DNA of 64,000 nucleotides from Actinomycetes bacterium (GCA_021786375.1 JAJYNL010000106.1:1-64000), one strand, 5' to 3'. Positions 41,785 through 50,821 are shown, counted from the stretch's first letter. The notes: generated from the letters alone by a model not told the origin. Made by a program: numbers and translations.

Positions 41785-43806
41785 TTGAGCGCGATCCCTA
41801 CTGAAAGAATCCGCAATGTCGCCGTGGTCGGCCAGACCGGCTCGGGAAAGACGTCCCTGGTGGAAGCCATTCATCACTACGCCAACAAGACCGCCCGCAT
41901 GGGCCGGATCGAGGACGGGAACACCGTATCGGACTTCGAGCCCGAGGAGATCAAGCATCGACACTCCATCTCGCTCTCCATGGTGTCCGTGGAATATCGT
42001 GGCCACAAGATAAATCTTCTTGACACCCCGGGCGTGCTCGACTTTGCCGGCGAGGTTCACGCCGCCCTCCACGCATGCGATATCGCCCTGTTCGTGGTGC
42101 CTGCAAGCGATCTGATCAGCCACGACACGGTTCGCGTCTGGCAGCTTGCCGCGAAAATGGGGAAGCCGCGCATGTGCTTCGTGAACAAGCTCGACAAGGA
42201 GCGCGCTGACTTCGAGGCGACCATAGACCGACTTGCAGAGTTGTTCGGACAAGGTCTGGCCCCGATCGAGATGCCGCTCGGCCAGGCCGAGACGCTACGA
42301 GGGGTAATTGACCTCTTCACCGAGACGGCGACCATCTACTCCAATGGAGACGCCCGCGATGCGCCGCTTCCCGACGATGTCGCCGTAGGCGAGCACAAGG
42401 CCCACGACCTGCTGATCGAGGGAATTGTGGTGGCCGACGAGGACATGATGGCCGCTTACCTGGAAGGAGAGATCCCGGATAAGTCGGCTCTCGAGGCAAT
42501 CATGGCCCAAGCGGTTCACGACTCCGTGGTCTACCCGCTGGTGGTTGGTTCGGCGGTCCGCGAGATCGGCATCGACCGGTTGCTCGACTTCCTGTGCGAG
42601 ATCGCGCCGCCTCCCGGAGGTGATGCCGACAGCCCGGTGGTTCGCACGCTCACCTTCAAGACCATCGCCGATCCCTTCCTGGGGAGGGTCAACCTGATGA
42701 AGGTTCTCTCCGGGAAGCTCGCCGCCGACGCCGAGCTGACCAACACACGCACCAAGACCGGCGAACGGCTTCACTCGCTCTTCTCACTGTCGGGAAAGGA
42801 ACACAACGCCCAGACCGAGGCCGCGTGCGGGGACATTATCGCGGTAGCCAAGCTGGCCAGCGTTCGCACCGGTGACGTGCTCAGTTCGGATAAGACGGAG
42901 CCGGAGCCCGAAGAGCTCGGCTTCGAGGTTCCGATGCTCAGGGTGCAGGTGATCCCCGCGGCCAAGGGCCAGGAGGAAAAGCTCGCGCTCGCGCTTTCCA
43001 AGCTCAACGAGGAGGAGCCCACGCTGCGTATCGGCCGCGACAGCCGTACTCACAACCTGATACTTTCCGGGCTCGGGGAGCTACAGATCACCACCGCTCT
43101 CGAGAAGCTGGAGAGGCGCTACCAGCTGAACGCCACCCTGGCTCCCTGCGAGGTCGAATATTTGGAGACGCTGGCAGGCCCCTCGCAAGTGGAGGGGAAG
43201 TACAAGAAGCAGACCGGCGGTCATGGCCAGTTCGGGGTGGCGCGGATCCGATTCGCGCCCCTTCCTCGGGGGTCGGCGATAGAGTTCCACGACGAGATCG
43301 TCGGTGGCGCAATCCCCAGGCAGTTCATCCCAGCGGTGGAGAAGGGGCTCATGGAGGCCGCGGAGCACGGGGGGATGCACGGATACCCGGTGGTCGACTT
43401 CGAGGCGCATCTCTACGACGGCTCCTACCATAGCGTCGACTCCTCCGAGATGTCCTTCAAGATGGCCGGCAGTCTTGCTCTGAGGGAGGCCATAACCAAG
43501 ACCTCGACCGTAGTGCTCGAGCCGGTGATGGAGCTGGCGGTGACCGTCCCTGCGCACCTTCAGGGCGACGTCTTGGGGGACCTGAACTCGAGGCGGGCAA
43601 AGGTCACTCGCACCGAGCTCGACGAGAAGGCGGGATCGGTGACCATCGTGGCCATGGTGCCTGCCAACGAGGTTGCATCCTACGCCTCCGAACTGCGGTC
43701 GATCACCGCGGGTCAAGGAAGCTACCAGGCGACCTACGACCACCACGAGCCTTTGCCCAAGGCGCTATACAATCGCCTGGCCCCACTGGCCGACAAGGAG
43801 AAATGA
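41785..43806 (+). CDS. Elongation factor G-like GTPase (FusA2-type paralogue)
   Basis: All EF-G domains are present: GTPase with P-loop VVGQTGSGKTSLVE (about 14-27), HRHSISLSMV switch region, LLDTPGVLDFAGEV and FVNKLDKERADF; domain II; domain III/IV with the KYKKQTGGHGQFGVARI region; and domain V (ELAVTVPAHLQGDVLGDLNSRRA). The P-loop differs from true EF-G (AHVDAGKT), marking the EF-G-like family whose role is not settled. The TTG at 41785 follows AGGAGGTGGTGGA, giving 673 aa. It sits, with opposite orientation, inside the conserved thrS-HIT-pgsA row. Confidence 0.9.
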   Translation: MSAIPTERIRNVAVVGQTGSGKTSLVEAIHHYANKTARMGRIEDGNTVSDFEPEEIKHRHSISLSMVSVEYRGHKINLLDTPGVLDFAGEVHAALHACDIALFVVPASDLISHDTVRVWQLAAKMGKPRMCFVNKLDKERADFEATIDRLAELFGQGLAPIEMPLGQAETLRGVIDLFTETATIYSNGDARDAPLPDDVAVGEHKAHDLLIEGIVVADEDMMAAYLEGEIPDKSALEAIMAQAVHDSVVYPLVVGSAVREIGIDRLLDFLCEIAPPPGGDADSPVVRTLTFKTIADPFLGRVNLMKVLSGKLAADAELTNTRTKTGERLHSLFSLSGKEHNAQTEAACGDIIAVAKLASVRTGDVLSSDKTEPEPEELGFEVPMLRVQVIPAAKGQEEKLALALSKLNEEEPTLRIGRDSRTHNLILSGLGELQITTALEKLERRYQLNATLAPCEVEYLETLAGPSQVEGKYKKQTGGHGQFGVARIRFAPLPRGSAIEFHDEIVGGAIPRQFIPAVEKGLMEAAEHGGMHGYPVVDFEAHLYDGSYHSVDSSEMSFKMAGSLALREAITKTSTVVLEPVMELAVTVPAHLQGDVLGDLNSRRAKVTRTELDEKAGSVTIVAMVPANEVASYASELRSITAGQGSYQATYDHHEPLPKALYNRLAPLADKEK

Positions 43807-43812
43807 AGTGAT

Positions 43813-43845
43813 TCCTAGAGCCGACCGCTCCGGTCGACTCTAGGA
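43813..43845. terminator. Bidirectional terminator between EF-G-like and HIT genes
   Basis: A 15-bp inverted repeat with one mismatch and a 3-nt loop: TCCTAGAG...CGACCG, CTC, CGGTCG...CTCTAGGA. It stands 7 nt behind the EF-G-like stop and covers the stop codon of the convergent HIT gene, so it can end both transcripts. Confidence 0.75.
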
Positions 43846-44328
43846 GAACAGCCCCTTCAGGCGGGCGTGGGTGGCAGAAAGGGATTCGGGCAGGACCCGC
43901 ATCGAGGCTACCGTTGTCATGAAGTTGGTGTCACCTAGCCATCTGGGCACCACGTGGAAGTGCAGGTGATCATCGAATGCAGCCCCGCCGGCCCGCCCCA
44001 GATTCGCACCGATGTTGAATCCTTCCGGATCGTAGGCGCTGCGCAAGGCCTGCGTACTGGCACGAAGCAGGTCTGTCGCCTCCCGGTAGACCTCGTCCGC
44101 CAGTTCGAGAAGATCCCCTACATGCTCATAGGGAACCACCATCATGTGACCAGGCGCGTAAGGATAGGCGTTCAACACCACGTAGCTGTGCTTGCCGCGG
44201 TGCAGGACGAAGTTGTCATCACTCAGATCGGCACCTAGCGCGCATAGGACGCAGGACTCCACGTTGCGGCCACCGTCGGTCTCCTCAATAAACGAGCGGC
44301 GCCAGCCCGCCCAGAGCTGGTCAATCAA
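43840..44328 (-). CDS. HIT-family hydrolase (Ap4A phosphorylase-like)
   Basis: Nucleotide hydrolase or transferase of the histidine-triad family. The triad is in FDDHLHFHVVPRW and the N-terminal zinc-type CVLCALG marks the Ap4A phosphorylase/GalT-like branch found beside thrS in Actinobacteria (Rv2613c in M. tuberculosis). The family start IDQLWAGWR fixes the TTG at 44326-44328, overlapping the thrS end by 8 nt, so the pair is coupled. 162 aa. Confidence 0.9.
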   Translation of the reverse strand: MIDQLWAGWRRSFIEETDGGRNVESCVLCALGADLSDDNFVLHRGKHSYVVLNAYPYAPGHMMVVPYEHVGDLLELADEVYREATDLLRASTQALRSAYDPEGFNIGANLGRAGGAAFDDHLHFHVVPRWLGDTNFMTTVASMRVLPESLSATHARLKGLFS

Positions 44329-46288
44329 GGGGAACCTCCAATGGCGAGGGCGCAAGCTCGGCGGATAAGCGCGCGACAAAAACATCCAGGGCGACGTCCG
44401 TCTCAGGACGATCAGCTCCACGCGAGTTGACACCGACAGTTCCAGCTGCCAGGTCGCGGTCCCCCACCACCAGCACGTAAGGGATCTTCTCCATCTTGAG
44501 GCGCCGGATGCGGGCCCCCAGAGGCTCGTTGGAGGGGGCCATCGCTACGCGCGCACCGAGCGCGCGAAGCCGGACCGCCACTTGGTCGGCATAGCCCTCG
44601 TTGGCCTCCTTCACTGGGGCGATGGCTACCTGAGTCGGGGAAAGCCAGGTCGGAAGGGCGCCGGCGTAGTGCTCGAGAAGGATCGCAAAGAAGCGCTCCA
44701 CCGAGCCGAACAGTGCACGATGGACCATGTAGGGGCGCCGGCGTTGGTTGTCCGCATCCACGAACTCGAGGTCGAAAAGCTGTGGAAGCTGCAGGTCGAC
44801 CTGGAGTGTCGAGACCTGCCAGCGGCGCCCGATCGCATCCCGCAGATGGACGTCGATCTTGGGAGCGTAAAAGGCGCCCTCTCCTTCAGCCCACACATAG
44901 GGGATTCCCGAGACCTTCAGCGCGTGCTCGAGCGCATCGGTGGCGACCTCCCAATCCTCTGCGGCACCAACGGACTTCTCCGGCCTGGTGGCCAGCTCCG
45001 CCTCGAAGTCGCTGAGCCCGAACGCCCTCAGCATCGCGATCACGAAGCCGAGAAGCCTGGCGAGCTCCGCCGCCAGCTGAGACGGGGCGACGAAGATATG
45101 AGAGTCGTCCTGGGTAAGCCCACGCACCCTGGCCAGTCCATGCAGGACGCCGCTGCGCTCGAAGCGGTAGACGGTGCCGAACTCGAAGAGGCGCATTGGC
45201 AGCTCGCGGTAGCTCCGCTGGTGCGAGCGGTAGATGAGGATGTGCATCGGGCAGTTCATCGGCTTTGGGTAGTAGGTGGCACCCTCCATCTCCATAGGCG
45301 GGTACATATTGTCCTTGTACCAGCCCAGGTGTCCAGAGGTCTCGTAGAGCGTCGACTTGGCTATGTGCGGGGTCCAGGCAAGCTGATAGCCGTTGGCCAA
45401 GTGCGAGCGCATCGAAAAGTCCTCCATCAGATGCCTGACGAGGGCCCCCTTGGGATGGAAGACGGGAAGACCGCCGCCAATCTCGGGAGGGAAATGGAAT
45501 AGGTCCAGGTCGGCCCCCAACTTGCGATGGTCGCGCTTCTCAGCCTCTTCGAGCCGGTGCAGGTAGTCCTCCAGCGCCTCCTGGCTCTCCCAGGCCGTGC
45601 CATAGACGCGCTGCAGCTGGTCCCGCTTCTCGTCCCCGCGCCAATAGGCTCCCGCCACCCTCATCAGCTTGAAGGCACCCAGCCTCGCAGTGGAGGGAAC
45701 GTGCGGGCCGCGGCAGAGGTCCACAAAGCCCTCGCTGTTTCGGTAGGCGGAGACCCCGGTAACAGAGACTCCTTCGGACTCGTCCTCAGTCTCGCCCTGG
45801 GCGCGCACCCCTTGGATGATCTCCAGCTTGTAAGGCTGGTCGGCAAAGAGGGCGAGGCCCTCTTTGATGGAATGCTCCTCCCGTTCAAAGGGCTGGTCGG
45901 AGGCGACGATCTCGCGCATCTTCTCTTCGATCCGCGCCAGATCCTCTTCGTTGAACCGCTCGCCTCCGGGAAGGCGGAAGTCATAGTAGAAGCCGTCGGC
46001 CACGGCCGGACCAATGGCGAACTTGGTGCCAGGCCACAAAGCCAGCACCGCCTGGGCCATCACGTGCGCGGTGGAGTGGCGCAACACCTCGCGGCCACGC
46101 TCGCTGGACGCCGCAACCAGCTCGACCTTCTCGCCGGCAATAGGGGCGGAGAGATCCTGGATGCGGCCTCCGACGACGACGGCGACCACTCCGAGCGAGC
46201 CTGTGGCATCGATGGACCGCAGCACCGCCTCTCCGTTCGCGGTGGCTGGAATCTCGCGGCTTGAGCCATCAGGTAGAACGACCAACAT
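44321..46288 (-). CDS. thrS: Threonyl-tRNA synthetase
   Basis: Charges tRNA-Thr. Domains in order: TGS (1-60), editing domain with HSTAHVMAQAVLALWPGTKFAIGPAV, class II catalytic core with MNCPMHILIYRSHQRSYRELPMRLFEFG and the motif 2 region RFERSGVLHGLARVRGLTQDDSHIF, and the anticodon-binding end. Length is 655 aa. The start is ATG. No T-box leader is seen in the 50 nt before it. It overlaps the HIT gene. Confidence 0.97.
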   Translation of the reverse strand: MLVVLPDGSSREIPATANGEAVLRSIDATGSLGVVAVVVGGRIQDLSAPIAGEKVELVAASSERGREVLRHSTAHVMAQAVLALWPGTKFAIGPAVADGFYYDFRLPGGERFNEEDLARIEEKMREIVASDQPFEREEHSIKEGLALFADQPYKLEIIQGVRAQGETEDESEGVSVTGVSAYRNSEGFVDLCRGPHVPSTARLGAFKLMRVAGAYWRGDEKRDQLQRVYGTAWESQEALEDYLHRLEEAEKRDHRKLGADLDLFHFPPEIGGGLPVFHPKGALVRHLMEDFSMRSHLANGYQLAWTPHIAKSTLYETSGHLGWYKDNMYPPMEMEGATYYPKPMNCPMHILIYRSHQRSYRELPMRLFEFGTVYRFERSGVLHGLARVRGLTQDDSHIFVAPSQLAAELARLLGFVIAMLRAFGLSDFEAELATRPEKSVGAAEDWEVATDALEHALKVSGIPYVWAEGEGAFYAPKIDVHLRDAIGRRWQVSTLQVDLQLPQLFDLEFVDADNQRRRPYMVHRALFGSVERFFAILLEHYAGALPTWLSPTQVAIAPVKEANEGYADQVAVRLRALGARVAMAPSNEPLGARIRRLKMEKIPYVLVVGDRDLAAGTVGVNSRGADRPETDVALDVFVARLSAELAPSPLEVPLD

Positions 46289-46338
46289 CTTGCGAGCAAG
46301 CTCTTTCTCTATGTGCCTCCGTGGGAGGCGGTACGGAA

Positions 46339-47454
46339 TTAAAGGTAGACACCGAGGAGCGCGGCGGCCACCGAAACCCCTTGACCCCCACGGGCGGCGG
46401 CATCAATAGCCGCGATCGCTCCCTGGGTATCGAGGTCTTCTCGCAGCGCCTTGCGAACCTCCTCCACAGCGGACTCGCCCTCATCGGCTGAGCGCCACAA
46501 GGCCAGGCGCTCCACGGCCTGGTCCAGCGCCGTGGGATCCCACTCCCAATGCGAGCGATAGTGGTTGGAGAGGATGGAGAGGCGAACCGCAGCGGCTTCG
46601 TACTCCTTCAGGAGGTCCCCCACAAAGACCAGGTTTCCCAGGGACTTGGACATCTTCTGCCCGCCCAGGTAGACCATCCCCACGTGCATCCAGGTGTCTA
46701 CGAACGGCTTTCCCGTGACCACCTCGGACTGGGCCGCCTCGCACTCGTGGTGCGGAAAGAGGAGATCATAACCTCCTCCATGGATGTCTATCCTCTCGCC
46801 TAACTCGCGCATAGCCAGCGCCGAGCACTCGATATGCCAACCGGGCCGCCCGGGCCCATAGCGCGAATCCCAGGAGGGCTCGTCAGGGAGTGAGGGCTGC
46901 CAAAGCACGAAGTCGAGCGGATCGTCCTTGTTCGGATCCTCCACGTTGCCACCCCGCTCGGCGGCGTACTCGAGCATCTTCGCTCGCCCCAGGTGGCTGA
47001 CGTGTCCAAAGCCCTGGTACTTGGAGACATCGAAGTAGACGGCTCCACCGCGCTCGTAGGCATAGCCGGCGTCGACGATGCGCTGGATCATCAGCAGTAT
47101 CTCGGCGATGGCCGAGGTGGCACGCGGCTCCGAATAGGGCGCCATCAGCCCTAGAGCGCGCATGTCGGCGTCGAAGCGGGCAATCTCGGTTGCAGCCAGG
47201 TCCAGATAGTGCACGCCGAGCGAACGGGCCTTGGCCAGGATCGAATCGTCGACGTCGGTGATGTTTCGCACCCACTTCACCTCGTACCCCTCGTCCATCA
47301 GCACGCGTGAAAGCAGGTCGAAAGTGAGAAATACGGCGGCATGGCCGAGGTGAGAGGCGTCGTACGGTGTGATCCCGCAGCTATACATGGTCACGACGCT
47401 GTCATGGGGAACGAACTCCCTGACCGCGCCGGACGCCGAGTCGTAAAGCCTCAT
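46339..47454 (-). CDS. mshC: MshC-like cysteine ligase (cysteinyl-tRNA synthetase paralogue)
   Basis: Class I ligase of the CysRS/MshC family. It has the zinc Cys26 in MYSCGITPYDASHLGHA; the GITPYD..HLGH form is that of MshC, which joins cysteine to GlcN-inositol in mycothiol synthesis, while CysRS has GPTVYD..HIGN. Further zinc ligands are Cys and His in WHIECSALAM and FPHHECEAAQSE, and the ATP loop is GGQKMSKSLGNLVFV. At 371 aa it is far shorter than CysRS (about 460) and lacks the full anticodon-binding end; MshC is about 410. I favour MshC; a minimal CysRS is the alternative. It directly follows npdG (no gap). Confidence 0.75.
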   Translation of the reverse strand: MRLYDSASGAVREFVPHDSVVTMYSCGITPYDASHLGHAAVFLTFDLLSRVLMDEGYEVKWVRNITDVDDSILAKARSLGVHYLDLAATEIARFDADMRALGLMAPYSEPRATSAIAEILLMIQRIVDAGYAYERGGAVYFDVSKYQGFGHVSHLGRAKMLEYAAERGGNVEDPNKDDPLDFVLWQPSLPDEPSWDSRYGPGRPGWHIECSALAMRELGERIDIHGGGYDLLFPHHECEAAQSEVVTGKPFVDTWMHVGMVYLGGQKMSKSLGNLVFVGDLLKEYEAAAVRLSILSNHYRSHWEWDPTALDQAVERLALWRSADEGESAVEEVRKALREDLDTQGAIAAIDAAARGGQGVSVAAALLGVYL

Positions 47455-48120
47455 TCAGGACTCCCTAATTCCGGATAATTGGAGCGACGTCCTCGTCTTA
47501 TAACGGATATTCACGTTAATCAGGACGGCCGTCATACCCTCAATCGCCGCCGCGGCGGATAGATTCCCGGCCAGCACCCCCCGCGCCCCGGGGATCTCTC
47601 CGACAAGGGCCGACACAACCTCCGCCGCGGCGGCGTCATCGGAGCAGACCAGCACATCGGAGTGCAGTGGCTCGCCAACCATGCCCAACTCCTTCGCCGG
47701 GACGTGGTGGAAGGCCGCCACTACCCGCGCCTCCGGCACCGCGGACCGAAGGTGCTCGGCCACCGATCCGCGTGGGAGCATCAACGCGCCCATGTTCCTT
47801 CCATCGCGGTAAAGGGCATTGGCCATGGAAATCACCACCTTCCCGGCCAAAGCTGCGGAAAGGGGGCGCACCGTCGCCTCCACGCCGTCCCAAGGGGTGG
47901 CCACCACCACAATGTCGCACAGTGCAGCGGCGGCATTCTCGGCACCCTCCAGGTTGGCACCGGCTCCGCCCAGCCGCTCACGTAGATCTGCGGCGACACC
48001 CTGCGCTCTGGCAGCCTCGCGCGAACCAAGCACGACGCGATGCCCTAGATATGCGTATCGCACCGCAATCGATGACCCCGCCGGGCCGGTGCCGCCGATT
48101 ACTCCGATGCTTTGTGCCAC
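47455..48120 (-). CDS. npdG: F420-dependent NADP+ reductase (NpdG/Fno)
   Basis: Transfers hydride between reduced F420 and NADP+. The N-terminal Rossmann motif is IGVIGGTGPAGSSIAVRYAYLGHRVVLGSR, where SR binds the NADP phosphate. VVVATPWDGV, the SMANAL stretch and VVAAFHHVPAKELG are characteristic of Fno. The GTG at 48118-48120 follows GGAGG; 221 aa. It implies coenzyme F420 in this organism. The downstream ligase gene starts immediately after its stop. Confidence 0.85.
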   Translation of the reverse strand: MAQSIGVIGGTGPAGSSIAVRYAYLGHRVVLGSREAARAQGVAADLRERLGGAGANLEGAENAAAALCDIVVVATPWDGVEATVRPLSAALAGKVVISMANALYRDGRNMGALMLPRGSVAEHLRSAVPEARVVAAFHHVPAKELGMVGEPLHSDVLVCSDDAAAAEVVSALVGEIPGARGVLAGNLSAAAAIEGMTAVLINVNIRYKTRTSLQLSGIRES

Positions 48121-48165
48121 AAGCTCCTCCAAAATCCGCGACCCATCCGACCAAGCACCCCTCGA

Positions 48166-48181
48166 GCAGGCATTAGCCTGC
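48166..48181. promoter_or_regulatory. Palindrome between npdG and fabI
   Basis: GCAGGC-ATTA-GCCTGC, a perfect 16-bp inverted repeat, lies in the 113-bp divergent region. It is a possible operator for either gene; no regulator is identified. Confidence 0.3.
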
Positions 48182-48233
48182 ATGGGGGTTGCGACGGGCC
48201 TGTGCGCACAAGGCTAAATGACGGAGGCGGGAA

Positions 48234-49007
48234 ATGGGCATTCTGGAGGGGAAGAGGATCCTCATCACCGGAGTCCTGAACGAGCAGTCGCTGGCATTCG
48301 CGACGGCACGGGTTGCCCAGGCCGAGGGTGCTCAGGTCCTGCTCACCGGATTCGGCCGCGGCATGTCCATCACCCAGCGCGTTGCCAGGAAGCTCGATCC
48401 AACTCCCGATGTCCTCGAGCTCGACGTGACAGTGCCGGAGCACTTCGACAACCTCACCACCGCAGTCACGGAGCGCTTTGGCGCGCTGGACGGCGTGCTG
48501 CATTCAATCGGCTTCGCGCCGGCCGCATGCCTGGATGACGACATCTTCCTGGCCGGCTGGGAAGACGTTGCCACGGCCTTGCAGGTGTCGGCATACTCTC
48601 TGGCGCCACTGGTCAAATCCCTGCTCCCCTTGCTCGAGAAGGGCAGCTGTCCCTCGGTGATCGGCCTCGACTTCGACGCCACCGTTGCCTGGCCCGGCTA
48701 CAACTGGATGGGCGTGGCCAAGGCTGCGCTGGAATCGCTGAGCCGCTACCTGGCTCGCGAAGCGGGAAAGCGCGGAGTCAGGGTCAATCTCGTCTCGGCG
48801 GGGCCCATGCGCACGATTGCCGCCAAGTCGGTGCCGGGCTTCTCGGACTTCGAATCGGTATGGGACGGCCGCGCTCCACTGGGATGGACCGCCACCGATC
48901 CCGAGCCGGTGGCTCGCTCGGTGGTCGCCCTTCTTTCCGACTTCTTCCCCGCCACCACTGGCGAGCTGATCCACGTAGACGGCGGTTTTCACGCCATAGG
49001 GGCATAG
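48234..49007 (+). CDS. fabI: Enoyl-[acyl-carrier-protein] reductase, InhA type
   Basis: Reduces enoyl-ACP with NADH in the last step of fatty acid elongation. It follows InhA/FabI closely: LEGKRILITGVLNEQSLAFATARVAQ, LELDVTVPEHFDNL, LHSIGFAPA, catalytic Tyr156 and Lys163 in GYNWMGVAKAALES, GPMRTIAAKS and PATTGELIHVDGGFHA. Length is 257 aa. The ATG follows GGAGG. Monocistronic, divergent from npdG. Confidence 0.93.
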   Translation: MGILEGKRILITGVLNEQSLAFATARVAQAEGAQVLLTGFGRGMSITQRVARKLDPTPDVLELDVTVPEHFDNLTTAVTERFGALDGVLHSIGFAPAACLDDDIFLAGWEDVATALQVSAYSLAPLVKSLLPLLEKGSCPSVIGLDFDATVAWPGYNWMGVAKAALESLSRYLAREAGKRGVRVNLVSAGPMRTIAAKSVPGFSDFESVWDGRAPLGWTATDPEPVARSVVALLSDFFPATTGELIHVDGGFHAIGA

Positions 49008-49077
49008 TTGGGCCGGGCGATGTCCATGGGCTCCCGCCTACCATCGCCGCCGTGCACATGGCCGAAATAACCAGGAC

Positions 49078-49096
49078 GCTTGACGAACGCTCAAGC
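49078..49096. terminator. Hairpin between convergent fabI and SRPBCC-like genes
   Basis: GCTTGA and TCAAGC flank a 7-nt loop 70 nt behind the fabI stop. The rest of the 154-bp gap holds nothing recognisable. Confidence 0.3.
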
Positions 49097-49161
49097 CAAA
49101 CGTGCGCGACCGAGACCCTCTCCGGGTCCCCCAAACGAACCGGCACCCGGGCGGCGGGTAC

Positions 49162-49683
49162 TCAGGCCCCCGCAGATGGGCCTATACGCCGCTTCAGCTC
49201 GTCTGACACGCCGAGCAGGAACGCGCGCACGGTCGACTCCGCCATCCGGTGCATTATCAGCCGGTCGATGTGTTCACCGAGCGTCCCGAGGGGGGCGCGA
49301 TAGCTACCCCGCAGCTCAATCCGCACCTTTCCCGGCTCGACCTCCGAGAACTCGAGGTCGGCCTCGAGGCGGGGAAACAGGAAGGGGGTGGAGGTTGCAG
49401 TCCATGCCATCGAGACAAGCACGCAACCCAACGCGCGGCGAACCTCGCCAATGTCGATCTTGACCCTCTTGCTCAACACCCCTCCGGGGCCGACCCTGCT
49501 TAGAAAGGTCTCATCCGAAATCGCCTGCTCAGCTGCGAACCCCAGCCAACTGCCACGGTCATCCTCGATCTGGGCGGCGACTTCCTCGAATGCCGCATTC
49601 AAATGAATGAAGTCCAGCACGAAGGTCGCAGAACCTTCGAGCTCCTCATCACCTGATGATCCAGCAATCTCCTCGATTGCCAT
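49162..49683 (-). CDS. Conserved hypothetical, SRPBCC/polyketide-cyclase-like fold suspected
   Basis: 173 aa, no membrane segment. Alternating hydrophobic strands (FLFPRLEADLEFSEVEPGKVRIELRGSYRAPLGTLG) followed by a long C-terminal helix (RLIMHRMAESTVRAFLLGVSDELKRRI) suggest a START/SRPBCC-type ligand-binding fold. No family motif is certain. The ATG at 49681-49683 is preceded by GAGGGAG. Confidence 0.6.
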   Translation of the reverse strand: MAIEEIAGSSGDEELEGSATFVLDFIHLNAAFEEVAAQIEDDRGSWLGFAAEQAISDETFLSRVGPGGVLSKRVKIDIGEVRRALGCVLVSMAWTATSTPFLFPRLEADLEFSEVEPGKVRIELRGSYRAPLGTLGEHIDRLIMHRMAESTVRAFLLGVSDELKRRIGPSAGA

Positions 49684-49978
49684 CGGGTCTCCCTCGCGTT
49701 CCACGCTCCAAACGCAGCCAGCCCTCCGTAAAGCGAAGCTTCACTTCGAATCGCACCCCCAAGCGCGACGGAGTATGATAGGCATTGGCACCGGGACGGG
49801 CTTACCGCACCTAAGCGTTGCTTCACCTGCACATCGAGTTTGGCCTAGACCGGCAATCTCCGCTTAGGGCATTTGGTCACTTTCACCCGTGCCTGCTAGC
49901 CCGTCATCCGGCTGCGAATGGCAAGCCTCAACGCGTCCATATCCGGACCTCTGTTTCACAAGTCCTGGAGATACCGCC

Positions 49979-50821
49979 ATGCCAACAACCCGCTTTCGTA
50001 CCAAGCTCATCGCCTGCGCCTTGGCTACGGCCGTCGTGCTTCTTCCGGCACCCGCCGGCGCCTCCACCACGGCCAACGCGTCGAGTGGCAACGGCGGCTA
50101 CACGATCACCCTGTACACGCTCTCGTCCGCATCGGCGCCGGGAAATCCCGGCTCGGAAAGGGTGAGGGTAACTCCTGATGGAAGACGCGTCTATCCCGTG
50201 ATGTACCCCACGATCACGACCAATTCCGGCCTCTTCGCCAACACGCCCTGTGTCGCGGTCTTCTTCGAGTACTTCTCCAGTGTCGAGCAAGCCTCGGCCC
50301 TGAACTTCGCGCCTCAGCTGCTCTACCTACTGGGCCGCCGCTATCCCCTTTGCCGGTATCGCTCCGTCAAGGCCGCTAAAACGCCTAAACCGACAACGAT
50401 CAGCCAGGAACTGATCCGCTCAAGCATCACCAAGGAGCTGCCGCCGCCATATCCGTCGATGGATCCCGGCTACGGAGTCGCGGGGCTCGCCTCGTACCTC
50501 TCAACTCGGGCACGCCTGGAAGACGCCCTTCAAGCCCGGCTTCCAGCCGGGAGCGTTCGCGCACTTGCGCAGGGAACCCTGACGGTCAACTGGGGCGACG
50601 GCTCGCCCAACGACGGTCCTACGACCGCCACTGGAGGCCCGTGGCCATTCGGGGATATTCGGCACGAATATGCGCCCGGGTGCTACACGGTGACCGTGAC
50701 GGTCAACTGGGTTGTGCGCTACGACGCCGCTGGGCGGAGTGGAACCCTGAGCGGCATCCAGACCTCAGGAGCCGTTCCTCGCTATTGCGTCTACCAGGTC
50801 GCCTCGGTCATGCTCCGCTAA
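49979..50821 (+). CDS. Secreted protein with PKD-like segment, unknown function
   Basis: A clear signal peptide (TTRFRTKLIACALATAVVLL, cleavage after PAGA) precedes a 250-residue secreted part. Near the C-terminus TLTVNWGDGSPNDGPTTATG, HEYAPGCYTVTVTVNW resemble a PKD domain (WGDGS...H.Y...G.YTVTV). Four Cys are present in the mature part. The ATG follows GGAG. Its last four nt overlap the convergent helicase gene. No homologous family recognised beyond the PKD-like piece. Confidence 0.7.
   Translation: MPTTRFRTKLIACALATAVVLLPAPAGASTTANASSGNGGYTITLYTLSSASAPGNPGSERVRVTPDGRRVYPVMYPTITTNSGLFANTPCVAVFFEYFSSVEQASALNFAPQLLYLLGRRYPLCRYRSVKAAKTPKPTTISQELIRSSITKELPPPYPSMDPGYGVAGLASYLSTRARLEDALQARLPAGSVRALAQGTLTVNWGDGSPNDGPTTATGGPWPFGDIRHEYAPGCYTVTVTVNWVVRYDAAGRSGTLSGIQTSGAVPRYCVYQVASVMLR

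Noticed and set aside
41581-42252. Upstream extension of the pgsA frame
   Set aside because: Antisense to the GTPase domain of the EF-G-like gene; homology starts at about 41532.
46289-46338. T-box leader before thrS
   Set aside because: Only 50 nt separate thrS from the upstream gene, too short for a T-box.
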